Below are positions 21,201 to 26,983 of a stretch of 64,000 bases of DNA, one piece after another. The stretch spans positions 744,001 through 808,000 of the forward strand of contig NZ_CP113930.1 in assembly GCF_029392095.1 (NCBI RefSeq), given 5' to 3'. Made by a program: the position numbers and the translations under genes. Within the stretch, counting starts at the first letter, position 1; each line of letters opens with the position of its first letter. The notes beneath the pieces are model-generated. The model ran no database searches, was not told the origin of the DNA, and worked only from the letters and a program-made list of their open reading frames with translations. This stretch comes from Lactobacillus sp. ESL0700. GTDB lineage: Bacteria > Bacillota > Bacilli > Lactobacillales > Lactobacillaceae.

Positions 21201-22395
21201 CGACAGTAAGTTCTTAGCTGACAGAGCAAGCGAGAGTTACAGCACTTCAATTAGCTTAAGCAACTCAATCGTTCTTAGTCAAAGCGAAAGCTTCAGCAAC
21301 TCGATTAGTACAAGTGATTACCTTGCAAGCATGAGTAGATCGCATAGCGAAAGCCAAAGCAAGTCAATTGCCGATAGCATTAGCGAAAGCTTCAGCGTAT
21401 CAATCAGTACAAGCGACTACATGGCAAGCATGAGCAGATCAACTAGTGACAGCAATAGCAAGTCAGATGCTGACAGTACTAGTCAAAGCTACAGCAATTC
21501 GATTAGCCGCAGCGACTCAGCTGTAAGCAGTGCCAGTGAAAGTTTGAGTACTTCAATTAGCGATAGCAATAGCTCAGCTAGTGCAAGTACATCAAAGAGT
21601 GCAAGCGAGAGTACATCAGCTGTCGTAAGTGCGAGCGAAAGCATCAGCACAAGTTCAGCCAGTGCCAGTGCATCAACATCAGCTGCTAATAGTGCTAGTG
21701 AAAGCACTTCTAAGTCAAATGCTGATAATGGTGGCGGCAGCTGGGATAACGGCGGCGGTAACTGGAATGGCGGCAACGGCGGCGGTTATGTACCAAATTC
21801 AATGGTATCTAACTCAAACTCAGCTTCTACTTCAGCTTCGAATGCTACAGATGATGCAGTGATTAGAAAGTTACATCACAATGCCTATGTTTACGATAAG
21901 AATGGTAACCGGGTAAATAATCTCGTCATGGGAATCAACACAATGGTTAAGACCTACGGCGATGAACAACTTATCAACGGTCGTTACTACTACTACATTG
22001 GTGATGATCACTATGCAGTTGCTCGTAACTTCATCGGTTTTGAAGGCGATTTGAAGCACAACGCTTATGTTTACAACTCTAAAGGTAAGCGGGTTGGCAA
22101 GACAACATTAAAGCGTGGTAAGAAGATGAAGGCCTTTGAGACTGTTTACATCAATGGTCGGAAGTTCTACAACACGTTGCATGGTAAGTACATTGCAGCC
22201 GGCAACTTCAAGGGTAGCGAATTACGCTTGAAGCACAATGCTTATGTTTATGACAAGAAGGGCCACAAGATTAGCACTAAGATGCTAGCAAAGGGTCAAA
22301 AGATTAAGACTTATGGTACTAAGACAATTAAGGGTAGAAAGTACTACCACCTACGTCATGGTCGTTACGTTTTAGTCGCAAACTTCAAAAAATAA
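6208..22395 (+). CDS. Giant serine-rich repeat surface protein with SLAP repeats (5395 aa)
   Basis: A probable surface adhesin or fibril protein. The start is ATG 6208, with RBS AGGTG six bases upstream. The signal peptide is residues 1-54: a charged N-region rich in Lys/Glu, a Gly-rich core (LLAAGTAGLGGILGGLL) and cleavage after VAHA. It has no YSIRK or KxYKxGKxW motif. Residues 55-~670 are Ser/Ala-rich but irregular and may be the ligand-binding part. Residues ~670-5165 are Ser-X repeats of higher order, with SDYLASTSRSTS and VNNSSYSASLS recurring about every 370-410 bp in the middle of the gene. A Gly/Trp/Asn hinge follows near 5170. Three SLAP repeats (HNAYVY at ~5221, 5282 and 5341) finish the protein. 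LPXTG is absent. Accessory SecA2/SecY2 and glycosyltransferase genes, usual neighbours of SRR adhesins, are not in this window. Glycosylation and export route are inferences. Confidence 0.95.
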   Translation: MVNSDQNKNLKKELSEKEKLDKIRSIKRNLLAAGTAGLGGILGGLLNSPQVAHAATNVPKVKTTNYEHLLVNANSAVIPASQTTQKQTVQGNSTNTSEALSQKQTETTDETVRTNSQSAVDQNEAQSTVTKSQSTASSASTTASASTSATSKADQVKEQSQAEKGTPAAQSSNSKTSYEIISEASSVANDFNNTSANHSSLTSYVYNSKSKSLASNSADTSGSKSFASQTVRSKSLSESISASIADSQMLAGMNDDDNNLNSMIVDQDSNSTSLAIDNDSKLNSTVIKDSTDFQEEVESSKAASASLESDQAGSYNDSKSASLLSSYSVSVQGSKSQSFSDYKNSSFSDSGSQSTAISNEESNEASISNAASTAASMSQAASTEKSSSFESTSKWIIEGSKQAASASQKDSTALSNVISEMNSYSESLSSAKSVDMSYSISAASSAIDSMKSEAFDLSHSISHSNSLKDSDMASLSAASYGDSKSLSTSIVNSESDSKVTSANYASTVSRYSALSSSNSSMHAAVSNENSRSAASAGAHNSSSIKASLSNSQSKLTAISTSASTSLSASKNASSVADSALNSKEAEYNSVSQSASAYMSSESRSASYHSTSMNESATDETSRLHSSLLSQRQELSASKQRSLSDAASQADKAVHSAIESLLVDNSQMSQSSSQSIADSKSESFSNSISTSDYKASTSRSTSESNSKSLADSNSKSLEDSFASAIADSGNSNASTSLSTSKSQKDSQSKADSASESFSTSISNSNISASQSTSKSQSDSKSDADSTSESYSNSISASNSKVESQSQSFSTSISDSNASASASRSTSESNSKSLADSNSKSLEDSFASAIADSGNSNASTSLSTSKSQKDSQSKADSASESFSTSISNSNVSASTSTSASQHDSKSKADSNSQSYSTSISDSNSKIESQSQSFSLSVSTSDASASTSASTSKHDSESASNSNSASTSTSQHDSKSKADSQSESYSTSTSESNSKVKSQSESFSLSVSTSDASASTSASTSKHDSESASNSNSASTSTSQHDSKSKADSQSESYSTSTSESNSKVKSQSESFSLSVSTSDASASTSTSASQHDSKSKADSTSESYSTSISDSNSKAESQSQSYSTSINNSNISASTSTSASQHDSKSKADSTSESYSTSISDSNSKVVSESQSFSLMVSASGHDNASASNSNSASNSKAQSESQSFSDSVSTSDYLASQSRSTAASQSKSQADSASESYSNSVNNSSYSASLSTSASQRDSKSTADSASESYSRSLRDSDALASQSASTSSSNSKSEADSASESYSISVSDSNSEVASQSKSFSTSISDSNVSASQSTSKSQSDSNVSASQSTSTSQSDSKSTADSTSASKLISESNSKSLADSASQSYSISVSDSNSEVASQSKSFSTSVHDSDALASQSTSTSQKDSKSAADSNSQSFSKSLSDSNSAVNASNANGSSQSESFSTSVSQSDSLASGSRSTSESQSKSKADSTSESYSNSVNNSSYSASLSTSTSIRDSLSSANSASESYSQSLKDSNSTVVSASQSYSTSISDSNVSASTSTSNSQKDSSAAASASTSDSESSSKSTSISASASTSTSQKDSKSLADSASQSYSQSLKDSNSTVVSASQSFSTSISDSNVSASQSTSKSQSDSNDSASASTSNSESSSKSTSISASASTSTSQKDSKSVADSNSQSFSKSLSDSNSEVASQSKSFSTSISDSNVSASQSASTSTSNSKSAADSNSQSFSKSLSDSNSAVDASNASGASQSESFSTSVSQSDSLASGSRSTSESQSKSQADSASESYSNSVNNSSYSASLSTSTSIKDSQSAAESASESYSQSLKDSNSTVVSASQSFSTSISDSNVSASTSTSNSQKDSSAAASASTSDSESSSKSTSISASASTSTSQKDSKSLADSASQSYSQSLKDSNSTVVSASESFSTSISNSNVSASTSTSNSQKDSSAADSASTSNSESSSKSTADSASTSASESNSQVASQSKSFSDSVSTSDYLASTSRSTSASESKSEADSTSNSYSASVNNSSYSASLSASESARDSNSAAVSASESYSQSTSTSQKDSKSTAVSASESYSESGSTSASNSKSTADSTNASTSASASTSQSDSKSTADSTSASNSTSNSLAASQSKSFSTSVSDSDFAASNSRSTSASQSKSEADSTSESYSASVNNSSYSASLSASASQKDSKSTAVSASESYSESGSTSASDSKSIADSGSQSYSNSIKDSNSAAVSASESYSQSTSTSQKDSKSTAVSASESYSESGSTSASNSKSTADSANASTSASTSTSQSDSKSTADSTSASDSTSNSLAASQSKSFSDSVSTSDYLASTSRSTSESNSKSQADSTSNSYSASVNNSSYSASLSTSASQKDSKSTAVSASESYSTSISDSNVLASQSASTSASNSKSTADSTSVSGSASTSTSQSDSKSTADSASTSTSESNSTVASQSKSFSDSVSTSDFAASTSRSTSTSQSKSEADSTSNSYSASVNNSSYSASLSTSTSQKDSKSTAVSASESYSESGSTSASNSKSTADSANASTSASTSTSQSDSKSTADSTSASDSTSNSLAASQSKSFSTSVSDSDFAASNSRSTSASQSKSEADSTSNSYSASVNNSSYSASLSTSASQKDSKSTAVSASESYSESGSTSASDSKSIADSGSQSYSNSIKDSNSAAVSASESYSQSTSTSQKDSKSTAVSASESYSESGSTSASNSKSTADSTSTSASLSTSTSQSDSKSAADSTSASDSTSNSLAASQSKSFSNSVSTSDYLASTSRSTSASQSKSEADSTSESYSASVNNSSYSASLSTSASQKDSKSTADSASESYSQSGSTSASNSKSTADSTNASTSASTSTSQSDSKSTADSASTSTSESNSTVASQSKSFSDSVSTSDYLASTSRSTSESNSKSLADSTSNSYSASVNNSSYSASLSTSASQKDSKSTAVSASESYSQSGSTSASDSKSTADSTSTSASLSTSTSESDSKSTADSASTSTSESNSTVASQSKSFSDSVSTSDYLASTSRSTSASESKSEADSTSNSYSASVNNSSYSASLSTSASQKDSKSTAVSASESFSTSISDSNVLASQSASTSASNSKSTADSTSVSASASTSTSQSDSKSTVDSTSASDSTSNSLAASQSKSFSTSVSDSDYLASTSRSTSASQSKSEADSTSNSYSASVNNSSYSASLSTSASQKDSKSTADSASESYSQSGSTSASDSKSTADSTSASASLSTSTSQSDSKSTADSNSESYSKSLSDSNSVVSASSSVAASQSKSFSDSVSTSDYFASTSRSTSESNSKSLADSTSESYSASVNNSSYSASLSTSASQKDSKSTAVSASESYSQSGSTSASDSKSTADSTSTSASLSTSTSQSDSKSAADSTSASNSTSNSLAASQSKSFSTSVSDSDFAASTSRSTSESNSKSLADSASNSYSASVNNSSYSASLSTSASQKDSKSTAVSASESYSQSGSTSASDSKSTADSTSTSASLSTSTSESDSKSTADSASTSASESNSLVASQSKSFSDSVSASDYLASTSRSTSESRSKSLADSVSESYSNSVNNSSYAASLSASTSQKESKSAADSASESYSESLSESNYIASVSRSTSQNDSKSAADSASASYSESLSDSNSSVTSASQSYSESLSESGSVSVDESLSASKSTSESNSIVESESNSFSLSISNSDFAASNSRSTAASQSKSEADSTSESYSASVNNSSYSASLSTSASEKDSKSTAVSASESFSQSGSTSASQSKSTADSASESGSVSTSTSQSDSKSTADSTSISLSDSNSLVASQSKSFSTSVSDSNYLASTSRSTSESQSKSLADSTSESYSASVNNSSYSASLSTSASEKDSKSTAVSASESFSQSGSTSASDSKSTADSASQSYSTSLSDSTSASSASASVSQSDSKSTAESTSKSLSASNSIVVSESESFSLSISDSNYLASTSRSTSDSNSKSLADSTSESYSASVNNSSYSASLSTSASQRDSKSTADSASESFSQSGSTSTSQSKSTAESTSVSASESTSTSQSDSKSTADSTSTSLSDSNSLVASQSKSFSDSVSTSDYLASTSRSTSASQSKSEADSTSESYSASVNNSSYSASLSTSASQRDSKSAADSASESYSQSVSTSASESKSTETSASQSYSQSLSDSASVSVDLSLSASKSISESNSIVESASNSFSLSISNSNYTASLSTSASQRDSQSVANSLSESYSQSVSTSASESKSTETSASQSYSQSLSSSASVSVDLSLSASKSTSESNSIAESQSDSFSLSISDSNYLASTSRSTSASQSKSQADSTSESYSASVNNSSHSASLSASKSTSESKSEADSASASFSTSTSESNSIVESQSISYSKSVSDSDFAASNSRSTSASQSKSQADSTSESYSASVNNSSHSASLSASKSTSESKSQADSASESYSASVSASNSIVESQSDSFSLSISNSNYTASLSTSASQRDSQSVANSLSESYSQSVSTSASESKSTEVSASQSYSQSLSNSASVSVDLSLSASKSTSESNSIVESESNSFSLSISNSDYTASLSTSASKRDSQSVANSLSESYSQSISQSNSLVESQSISYSKSVSDSDFAASNSRSTSASESKSQADSASESYSNSVTNSSHSASLSLSTSASESKSEADSLSASHSQSASISNSIAESQSDSFSISISNSDYTASLSTSASQRDSKSVADSLSASYSQSASASNSIAESESDSFSISISNSDYTASLSTSASQRDSKFTADSLSESYSTSISKSNSLAASENASLSESLSESDYTASNSRSTSDSNSKSQADSTSDSYSESVNNSSYSASLSLSTSQRDSQSAAASASESYSKSLSESNSIVESNSNSYSTSMSDSNSLGASQSDGFSNSISLSDYLASMSRSTSESQRKSLASSAHESYSNSVVNSSYSASLSTSASERDSKFAADRASESYSTSLSFSNSIVESQSDSFSLSISNSDYTASLSTSASQRDSKFLADRASESYSTSISLSNSIVLSQSESFSNSISTSDYLASMSRSHSESQSKSIADSISESFSVSISTSDYMASMSRSTSDSNSKSDADSTSQSYSNSISRSDSAVSSASESLSTSISDSNSSASASTSKSASESTSAVVSASESISTSSASASASTSAANSASESTSKSNADNGGGSWDNGGGNWNGGNGGGYVPNSMVSNSNSASTSASNATDDAVIRKLHHNAYVYDKNGNRVNNLVMGINTMVKTYGDEQLINGRYYYYIGDDHYAVARNFIGFEGDLKHNAYVYNSKGKRVGKTTLKRGKKMKAFETVYINGRKFYNTLHGKYIAAGNFKGSELRLKHNAYVYDKKGHKISTKMLAKGQKIKTYGTKTIKGRKYYHLRHGRYVLVANFKK
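7653..8136 (+). repeat. Second copy of the 484-bp block shared with SRR gene 1
   Basis: Identical on reading to bases 1-484. Upstream of 7653 the gene continues for 1445 bases, the probable size of what is missing from the first paralog. Confidence 0.9.
8993..9455 (+). repeat. Exact tandem repeat, 207-bp unit, 2.2 copies
   Basis: Copies at 8993-9199 and 9200-9406 are identical, followed by a partial third copy to 9455. Each encodes 69 residues containing KHDSESASNSNS. Exact identity implies a recent in-frame expansion in the SRR region. Confidence 0.9.
10845..11072 (+). repeat. 228-bp block repeated 930 bp downstream (11775-12002)
   Basis: No difference was seen between 10845-11072 and 11775-12002. 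Flanking sequence at the same 930-bp offset is also very similar (from ~10559, with NSSYSASLSTSTSI in both). It therefore looks like a 930-bp segmental tandem duplication in the SRR region. Confidence 0.85.
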
Positions 22396-22733
22396 TAACA
22401 GTTAAGTTAAATTAAGAAAGCATCCTCAATCTGGGGATGCTTTTTTGGTATCGAAATAGTATACAATTTATTTTCAAAATTTAAGGAAGAATTGTTTTTT
22501 AAAAGAGTCAAAAAAAGACCAGTTTGTTATTAATTTTTTACCTAGATAATAAAGACTAGATGTGATAAAAAATTTACCTATTATAAATTTGTCGTTATTT
22601 TACATAATTGTTATTTTTAAAAAGCAGTTTAGTATCTATGAATATATTTACATTGAAGATTAAATACTTTAGAATTCGGTTATGTATAAAGTGCAAAGTA
22701 TGTTGCGAAAGGCAATATACGGAAAGGAAAATC
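22396..22733. other. 338-bp intergenic region upstream of the YSIRK adhesin gene
   Basis: After the terminator the sequence is AT-rich. The upstream part of the open frame beginning at 22608 is rejected as coding because a typical YSIRK protein start with a good RBS lies at 22734. I see no clear promoter hexamers. The RBS AAAGGA at 22723-22728 ends five bases before ATG 22734. Confidence 0.6.
22417..22446 (+). terminator. Terminator of the 5395-aa SRR gene
   Basis: The stem AAAGCATCC (22417-22425) pairs with GGATGC plus T's (22435-22443), followed by a T run. The sequence around it (TTAAATTAAGAAAGCATCCTC) is shared with the terminator at 36936. Confidence 0.9.
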
Positions 22734-25700
22734 ATGGTAGGTAAGAATAATTTTGCTGAAAGAATTAGGCAAGACGAGTCACAAACGAAACGTGAACGCT
22801 TTTCAATTAGAAAGTTAAGTGTTGGCGCGGCATCGGTTTTATTAGGGGTGACTTTTTTAGGGCTTAGCAATCAATCGGCGAAGGCTGATACAATTGCAGC
22901 TCCGACACAGGATAAGGAAGAAACAACTAATAATCTTGAAAAGTCGGTTAAGCCGACTAAGAAGGCCAATCTTTCTACTTATAAGGGGCTGAAGGCTTTT
23001 TTAAGTGATAAAAAGTCAGCTAAACCAGCTAAGTCCAGCAGTACAGATCAGACTAAAACTGCAGTAAAACAGCCAACAACCACACAGGACGCAACAAGCC
23101 ATAAAGCAGCTGATGCAACGTCAACCGAAACGGCGCAAGCATCAACTACTGTACCTGCTGCAACTGAACAAAATTCAGCACCAGCTGTGACAACTGATCA
23201 GCCGGTTGCACCTGCAGCTTCAACTAAGCAGCCATCAGTAAGTACGAACAAGGCCAGTCAGACTGTCGATCAGCCCGTAGTAGTGCCAACTAAGACAACT
23301 GCTGAGCCACAGCTAGCAGGATTGGCCCGTCAGGTAACAACTTGGCAAGAGTTTGTTAGTGCCATCCAAGATGCAAATGTTAGTGAGATCGACCTTGAGA
23401 ACAATATTGCATCTACTGTCACGGGTGGCAAAGCTGACCTTAATTTTCCTGAACGACAATTATTAATTCAGTCAGATCCAACCAAGAATCAACGCTTTGT
23501 CCTTGACTTGCATTATTCTGGTCCCCGGCCAAATGATGGCTCGACTAGTTCTGCTAATCGGGGCACTACAGACTTAACTTATCGCAATTTAGATATTTAT
23601 TCACAAAGTTATTATGGCCTTGATAATTCGGTTGATGGTACACCGACGCCATGTAAGTTAACGCTCGACAATATTAATTTTGTCGGTTCACAAGTTACTT
23701 ATAGCGGCCAGTACTCCGATATTTATATTAAGGGTACGGTTAATGGGGATGCCGTTCAGTCCTATGTCAGTCCAATTGATGGTAAAAGCTATAGTTGTGA
23801 TGGTGGTGGTCAGCAATTATTTGAGCTGTATCAGCCAGGACAAAATTTGATTTTTACTAAGGATTGTAAATTCGTTGGTTCGACAAGTGACGGTAATGTG
23901 CTCGAACTTGACAATGGGATTGACGATAATGGTGGTCCTAACGGAAGAAGTCGAACAAACAACATTCTAATTGACAGTGGTGCAGATGTTACCTTAAATC
24001 CACGTAAAGCTGATGGTAACAATGGCGACAATGCTCAACATAGTAGTAAAGCTAGTGGAATTGCGATTATTAATGGTGTTGGTGCCGTAACAATCAATAA
24101 GCGAGCTCAATTAACGATTAATGTCGGCACAGATGATTATACTGGCGGCCTTGATAAACACAGAGCCGCTGCCATTATGATGACTAGTCAAAGTGGAAAT
24201 AATGCCAAGCTGATTGATAACGGTACGATTACCATCAATACTAACGGTGATATTAGCCAAAGTACAGGTGGTTCAACCAGAGCAGGCACATTAATTTATG
24301 ACCAAGGGAGTTTAACCATTGGCCCTGGTGCTGCTTTGAATGTTTATGGCAAGAACATGCAAGACTATTCGGGCACGTTGATTTATGTTACTGGTAAAGC
24401 TGATCTGAACAATGGTACGCTGGATATTGAGCTGCAGAATGACCCGAATTATCCTAATGATCCTGGTTATGGTGCTGGTAATAAAAAGATCATCTTGGTT
24501 GATGTTGCCAGCAGTGATGCTTTGACGGTTGATAACCCGCAAAAGTTGGTATTAAATGCTTCTAATAATAAAGTTCCTGGTACAAGTATTATTGGTGATA
24601 GCGAAATCGACATTAAGAATGTGCGGCAGGTATTTAACTTTGATAAGCTTAACCCGATTACACTGCCACCATTTCATGTCTTGAATGTACAGAAAAAGAA
24701 TGTCGGCAACCTGCAAACAATTGGCGTTAATAAGATTTCGGTTTTAAATGGCAATCAGACTATTTCAAATGATGCAATCAAGGCGATTAAGGATTTAGCC
24801 GCTGATCCAAATAATGCAGCAATTGTGCAAATTTTGCAGAAAGCCTTTAAGACAGACGACATTGTGTCATACTTGCAAGATTCGCAAACTAAAAAAGTCA
24901 TGCTTGATACAATTTTTAGTGAAGTAATTAGTAATGCGTTTTCTGACCAAGAAAATCCGGGTTACAACAATATCATGATGGTATCTCCTAACCAAGGAGG
25001 ATTCTTGGATATTGAAGATGACAATGGCGTATTAGGACAGGCATCATATCACCAAAATGCGGATGGCTCAATTACAGTTACGGGCAAAGTGGATAATTTT
25101 AACGATGAAACGGATGGTCCAATACAGCCAAACAATGGCTTCAGTAAGTTGATGACTTGTGGGATGTATCCTTATATAAAGGCGCAAATTAGGGGCTTGC
25201 CGAATATCTATACTAACAGTCAAGTCACAGATCCATATCATTTAACCAATGATGTTGATGGCGATTTGGGCCACGTATACAGTGCTATTGCTAATCCAGA
25301 TGGTAAGTTTAGCATTACTTTTCCAGTTGACACGCCGGGAATTCACAGTGGTGCTGCAATTGACTTAACGCCACAGGCCAACTTTATTGGCTTTAACCCT
25401 GAAATTCCGGGTAAATCAGCAACGGTCTATCTTGGCAACATTATGGGCTTGGACCAGATGAAGCTGACCACGGAGAAAGAGCTGGATAGTGGCTTGGAAG
25501 CTGCGAATGCTCGTATTCAGGCTTCAGGATTAAGTGTCGATGACCAACAGCCATTCTTGACTAAGATAAAGACAGCGCATGATGATGCAGTTTACTATAT
25601 CGATAAGGCAACCGACTTCGATACCGTTAATTACTACCGCGGGAACGCGCTTGATAGTTTTAACCATGAAGCAGCCAAGTCTGAGCTGAAAGCTTATGGT

Positions 25701-26357
25701 CAAAATTGTGTCAATACGCTGAATATTACTGATGCAGCTACAAAAGCGCAGATTGATGCTCAAGTAGTTAACGGAAATGGCTATATTGACAGCAAGTTTG
25801 GCTCTAATCGGGTTGAAAATCGGGATGATTATACACCAACTAATCAGGCCCGGGATTTTTACGCTGAACAAGTATTGAACGTTTGCAAGTCCTGGCTGAA
25901 TAGCTTACTAAAGGATCAAGCAAGTAGTGCCAAGGCTGGACTTGATCAACATTCTGAACTGACTAATGTTCAACAGTTGAAAGACCAGATTGATAGTATG
26001 GCCGATATGGTTAGTCACGGCGTGGTTCTAGCTGCAGACCTTGATCAACTGAACGCGGCATATCAAGATGCTAAAAGTAAGATCAATACCCTTGTAACGC
26101 AGCAACTAAGTGGAGTTCTGCAACAAGAAGCATTGGAAAATGTTAAAAACAAATGGCTTAGTTCCAGAGCTGCTTTAATAAAGCTGACTAAGTTAACAAT
26201 TATACGACAAGCAGCCTATCGTGCTGAATTAAATAGTGAACTGTCTAAGGCAGCTGCAGCAATCAGTGCGGCAACTGACCTAGCTAATAGCTATCAAGCT
26301 TTTGCAACTAAAGCAGATGAAATTGTGGCTGCTGCAACTGCAGAGAATAATCAATAA
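22734..26357 (+). CDS. YSIRK-signal adhesin with pectate-lyase-like domain, no visible wall anchor
   Basis: A secreted surface protein of 1207 aa. ATG 22734 is chosen because of RBS AAAGGA and because the product then starts MVGKNNFAERIRQ, a standard YSIRK N-terminus. The signal runs to AKA-D near residue 51, with RFSIRKLSVGAASVLLG at 22-38. Residues ~55-195 are a Thr/Ser/Pro/Lys linker. VTTWQEFVSAIQDANV at ~201 opens a beta-helix region (to ~640) of the kind annotated in lactobacilli as a pectate-lyase-like adhesive domain; enzymatic activity is not implied. A middle domain lies at ~765-890. Residues ~905-1207 are Ala-rich and probably helical. It has several cysteines, uncommon for exported Lactobacillus proteins, and neither SLAP repeats nor LPXTG, so how it is held at the surface is unclear. 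It sits between two SRR genes. Confidence 0.88.
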   Translation: MVGKNNFAERIRQDESQTKRERFSIRKLSVGAASVLLGVTFLGLSNQSAKADTIAAPTQDKEETTNNLEKSVKPTKKANLSTYKGLKAFLSDKKSAKPAKSSSTDQTKTAVKQPTTTQDATSHKAADATSTETAQASTTVPAATEQNSAPAVTTDQPVAPAASTKQPSVSTNKASQTVDQPVVVPTKTTAEPQLAGLARQVTTWQEFVSAIQDANVSEIDLENNIASTVTGGKADLNFPERQLLIQSDPTKNQRFVLDLHYSGPRPNDGSTSSANRGTTDLTYRNLDIYSQSYYGLDNSVDGTPTPCKLTLDNINFVGSQVTYSGQYSDIYIKGTVNGDAVQSYVSPIDGKSYSCDGGGQQLFELYQPGQNLIFTKDCKFVGSTSDGNVLELDNGIDDNGGPNGRSRTNNILIDSGADVTLNPRKADGNNGDNAQHSSKASGIAIINGVGAVTINKRAQLTINVGTDDYTGGLDKHRAAAIMMTSQSGNNAKLIDNGTITINTNGDISQSTGGSTRAGTLIYDQGSLTIGPGAALNVYGKNMQDYSGTLIYVTGKADLNNGTLDIELQNDPNYPNDPGYGAGNKKIILVDVASSDALTVDNPQKLVLNASNNKVPGTSIIGDSEIDIKNVRQVFNFDKLNPITLPPFHVLNVQKKNVGNLQTIGVNKISVLNGNQTISNDAIKAIKDLAADPNNAAIVQILQKAFKTDDIVSYLQDSQTKKVMLDTIFSEVISNAFSDQENPGYNNIMMVSPNQGGFLDIEDDNGVLGQASYHQNADGSITVTGKVDNFNDETDGPIQPNNGFSKLMTCGMYPYIKAQIRGLPNIYTNSQVTDPYHLTNDVDGDLGHVYSAIANPDGKFSITFPVDTPGIHSGAAIDLTPQANFIGFNPEIPGKSATVYLGNIMGLDQMKLTTEKELDSGLEAANARIQASGLSVDDQQPFLTKIKTAHDDAVYYIDKATDFDTVNYYRGNALDSFNHEAAKSELKAYGQNCVNTLNITDAATKAQIDAQVVNGNGYIDSKFGSNRVENRDDYTPTNQARDFYAEQVLNVCKSWLNSLLKDQASSAKAGLDQHSELTNVQQLKDQIDSMADMVSHGVVLAADLDQLNAAYQDAKSKINTLVTQQLSGVLQQEALENVKNKWLSSRAALIKLTKLTIIRQAAYRAELNSELSKAAAAISAATDLANSYQAFATKADEIVAAATAENNQ

Positions 26358-26367
26358 TTATCAGAAT

Positions 26368-26416
26368 AAAGTATCCTAAGTTATTTTAAAAAGTTACTTA
26401 GGATACTTTTTATTTT
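26368..26416 (+). terminator. Terminator of the YSIRK adhesin gene
   Basis: A perfect 14-bp stem (26368-26381 with 26396-26409) with a 14-nt loop and T-rich tail, 11 bases after the stop. Confidence 0.92.
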
Positions 26417-26875
26417 ATGCAATATATAAACATTATAATTTATGAGTATTTATATATAATTTACAAATATATTTAATCGTATATTATATTGATAATTAAC
26501 TGGAAGGTGAAAATATTAAGATATCGTTAAGTTTAATAAAATTAATTATATTTTTGCAACTTTTTTAAATTAATGGCAATTATTTGCACTGATTATAAGT
26601 AAAATAGTTATTTAATTAGAATCGTGTGTTTATTGCTTCGCCCTTAAATTCGATCAAATAAATAACCAGCATATACAAATTGCTAAATGCAATTTGGTTA
26701 TTGTTATCAACAATTATTGTGTAAAAAGTACCATTGAATTTATAGAAATAATTATTATAATAGTTACAACTAAGTCGTTAGCTTTGCGACTTGTATAGTA
26801 TAAAAAGTGTGTGTTAGAAAAGAGCTGCTATCAGTCATTAGTAGCAAATGTAATTTTATTGTTATTCAAGATAGC

Positions 26876-26983
26876 GATGTAAATTGCTTTCTCAGGTCTA
26901 GTTGGAGTTAATCAAGTTTAGCGCCAAGTAACGGGTAACCGTCATGAAATCTGAGTTATCTATTATTAAGTTAGGTGTATAAG
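26876..26983 (+). promoter_or_regulatory. Conserved leader of SRR gene 3, including its RBS
   Basis: Counterpart of 6098-6207. It contains a 4-bp hairpin ACGG-GTAA-CCGT (26931-26942). In the other leader this is ATGG-ACAA-CCAT, so one base pair changes in a compensatory way. RBS AGGTG is at 26973-26977, six bases before ATG 26984. A 12-codon frame (26944-26982, MKSELSIIKLGV) ends one base before that ATG. Confidence 0.6.

Larger units (their letters stand above)
26358..26983. other. 626-bp AT-rich intergenic region before SRR gene 3
   Basis: After the terminator there is a long AT-rich stretch without a supportable gene. From about 26733 it resembles the region before SRR gene 2 (ATTGAATT, ATTATTATAATAGTTA, GCGACTTGTATAGTA). 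The strongest similarity is in the last ~110 bases. TATAGT/TATAAA near 26795-26805 may be the -10, but no clear -35 was found. Confidence 0.6.

Noticed and set aside
22608..22733. N-terminal extension of the YSIRK adhesin from 22608
   Set aside because: It would put 42 residues before a complete YSIRK signal peptide. A good RBS stands directly before ATG 22734.
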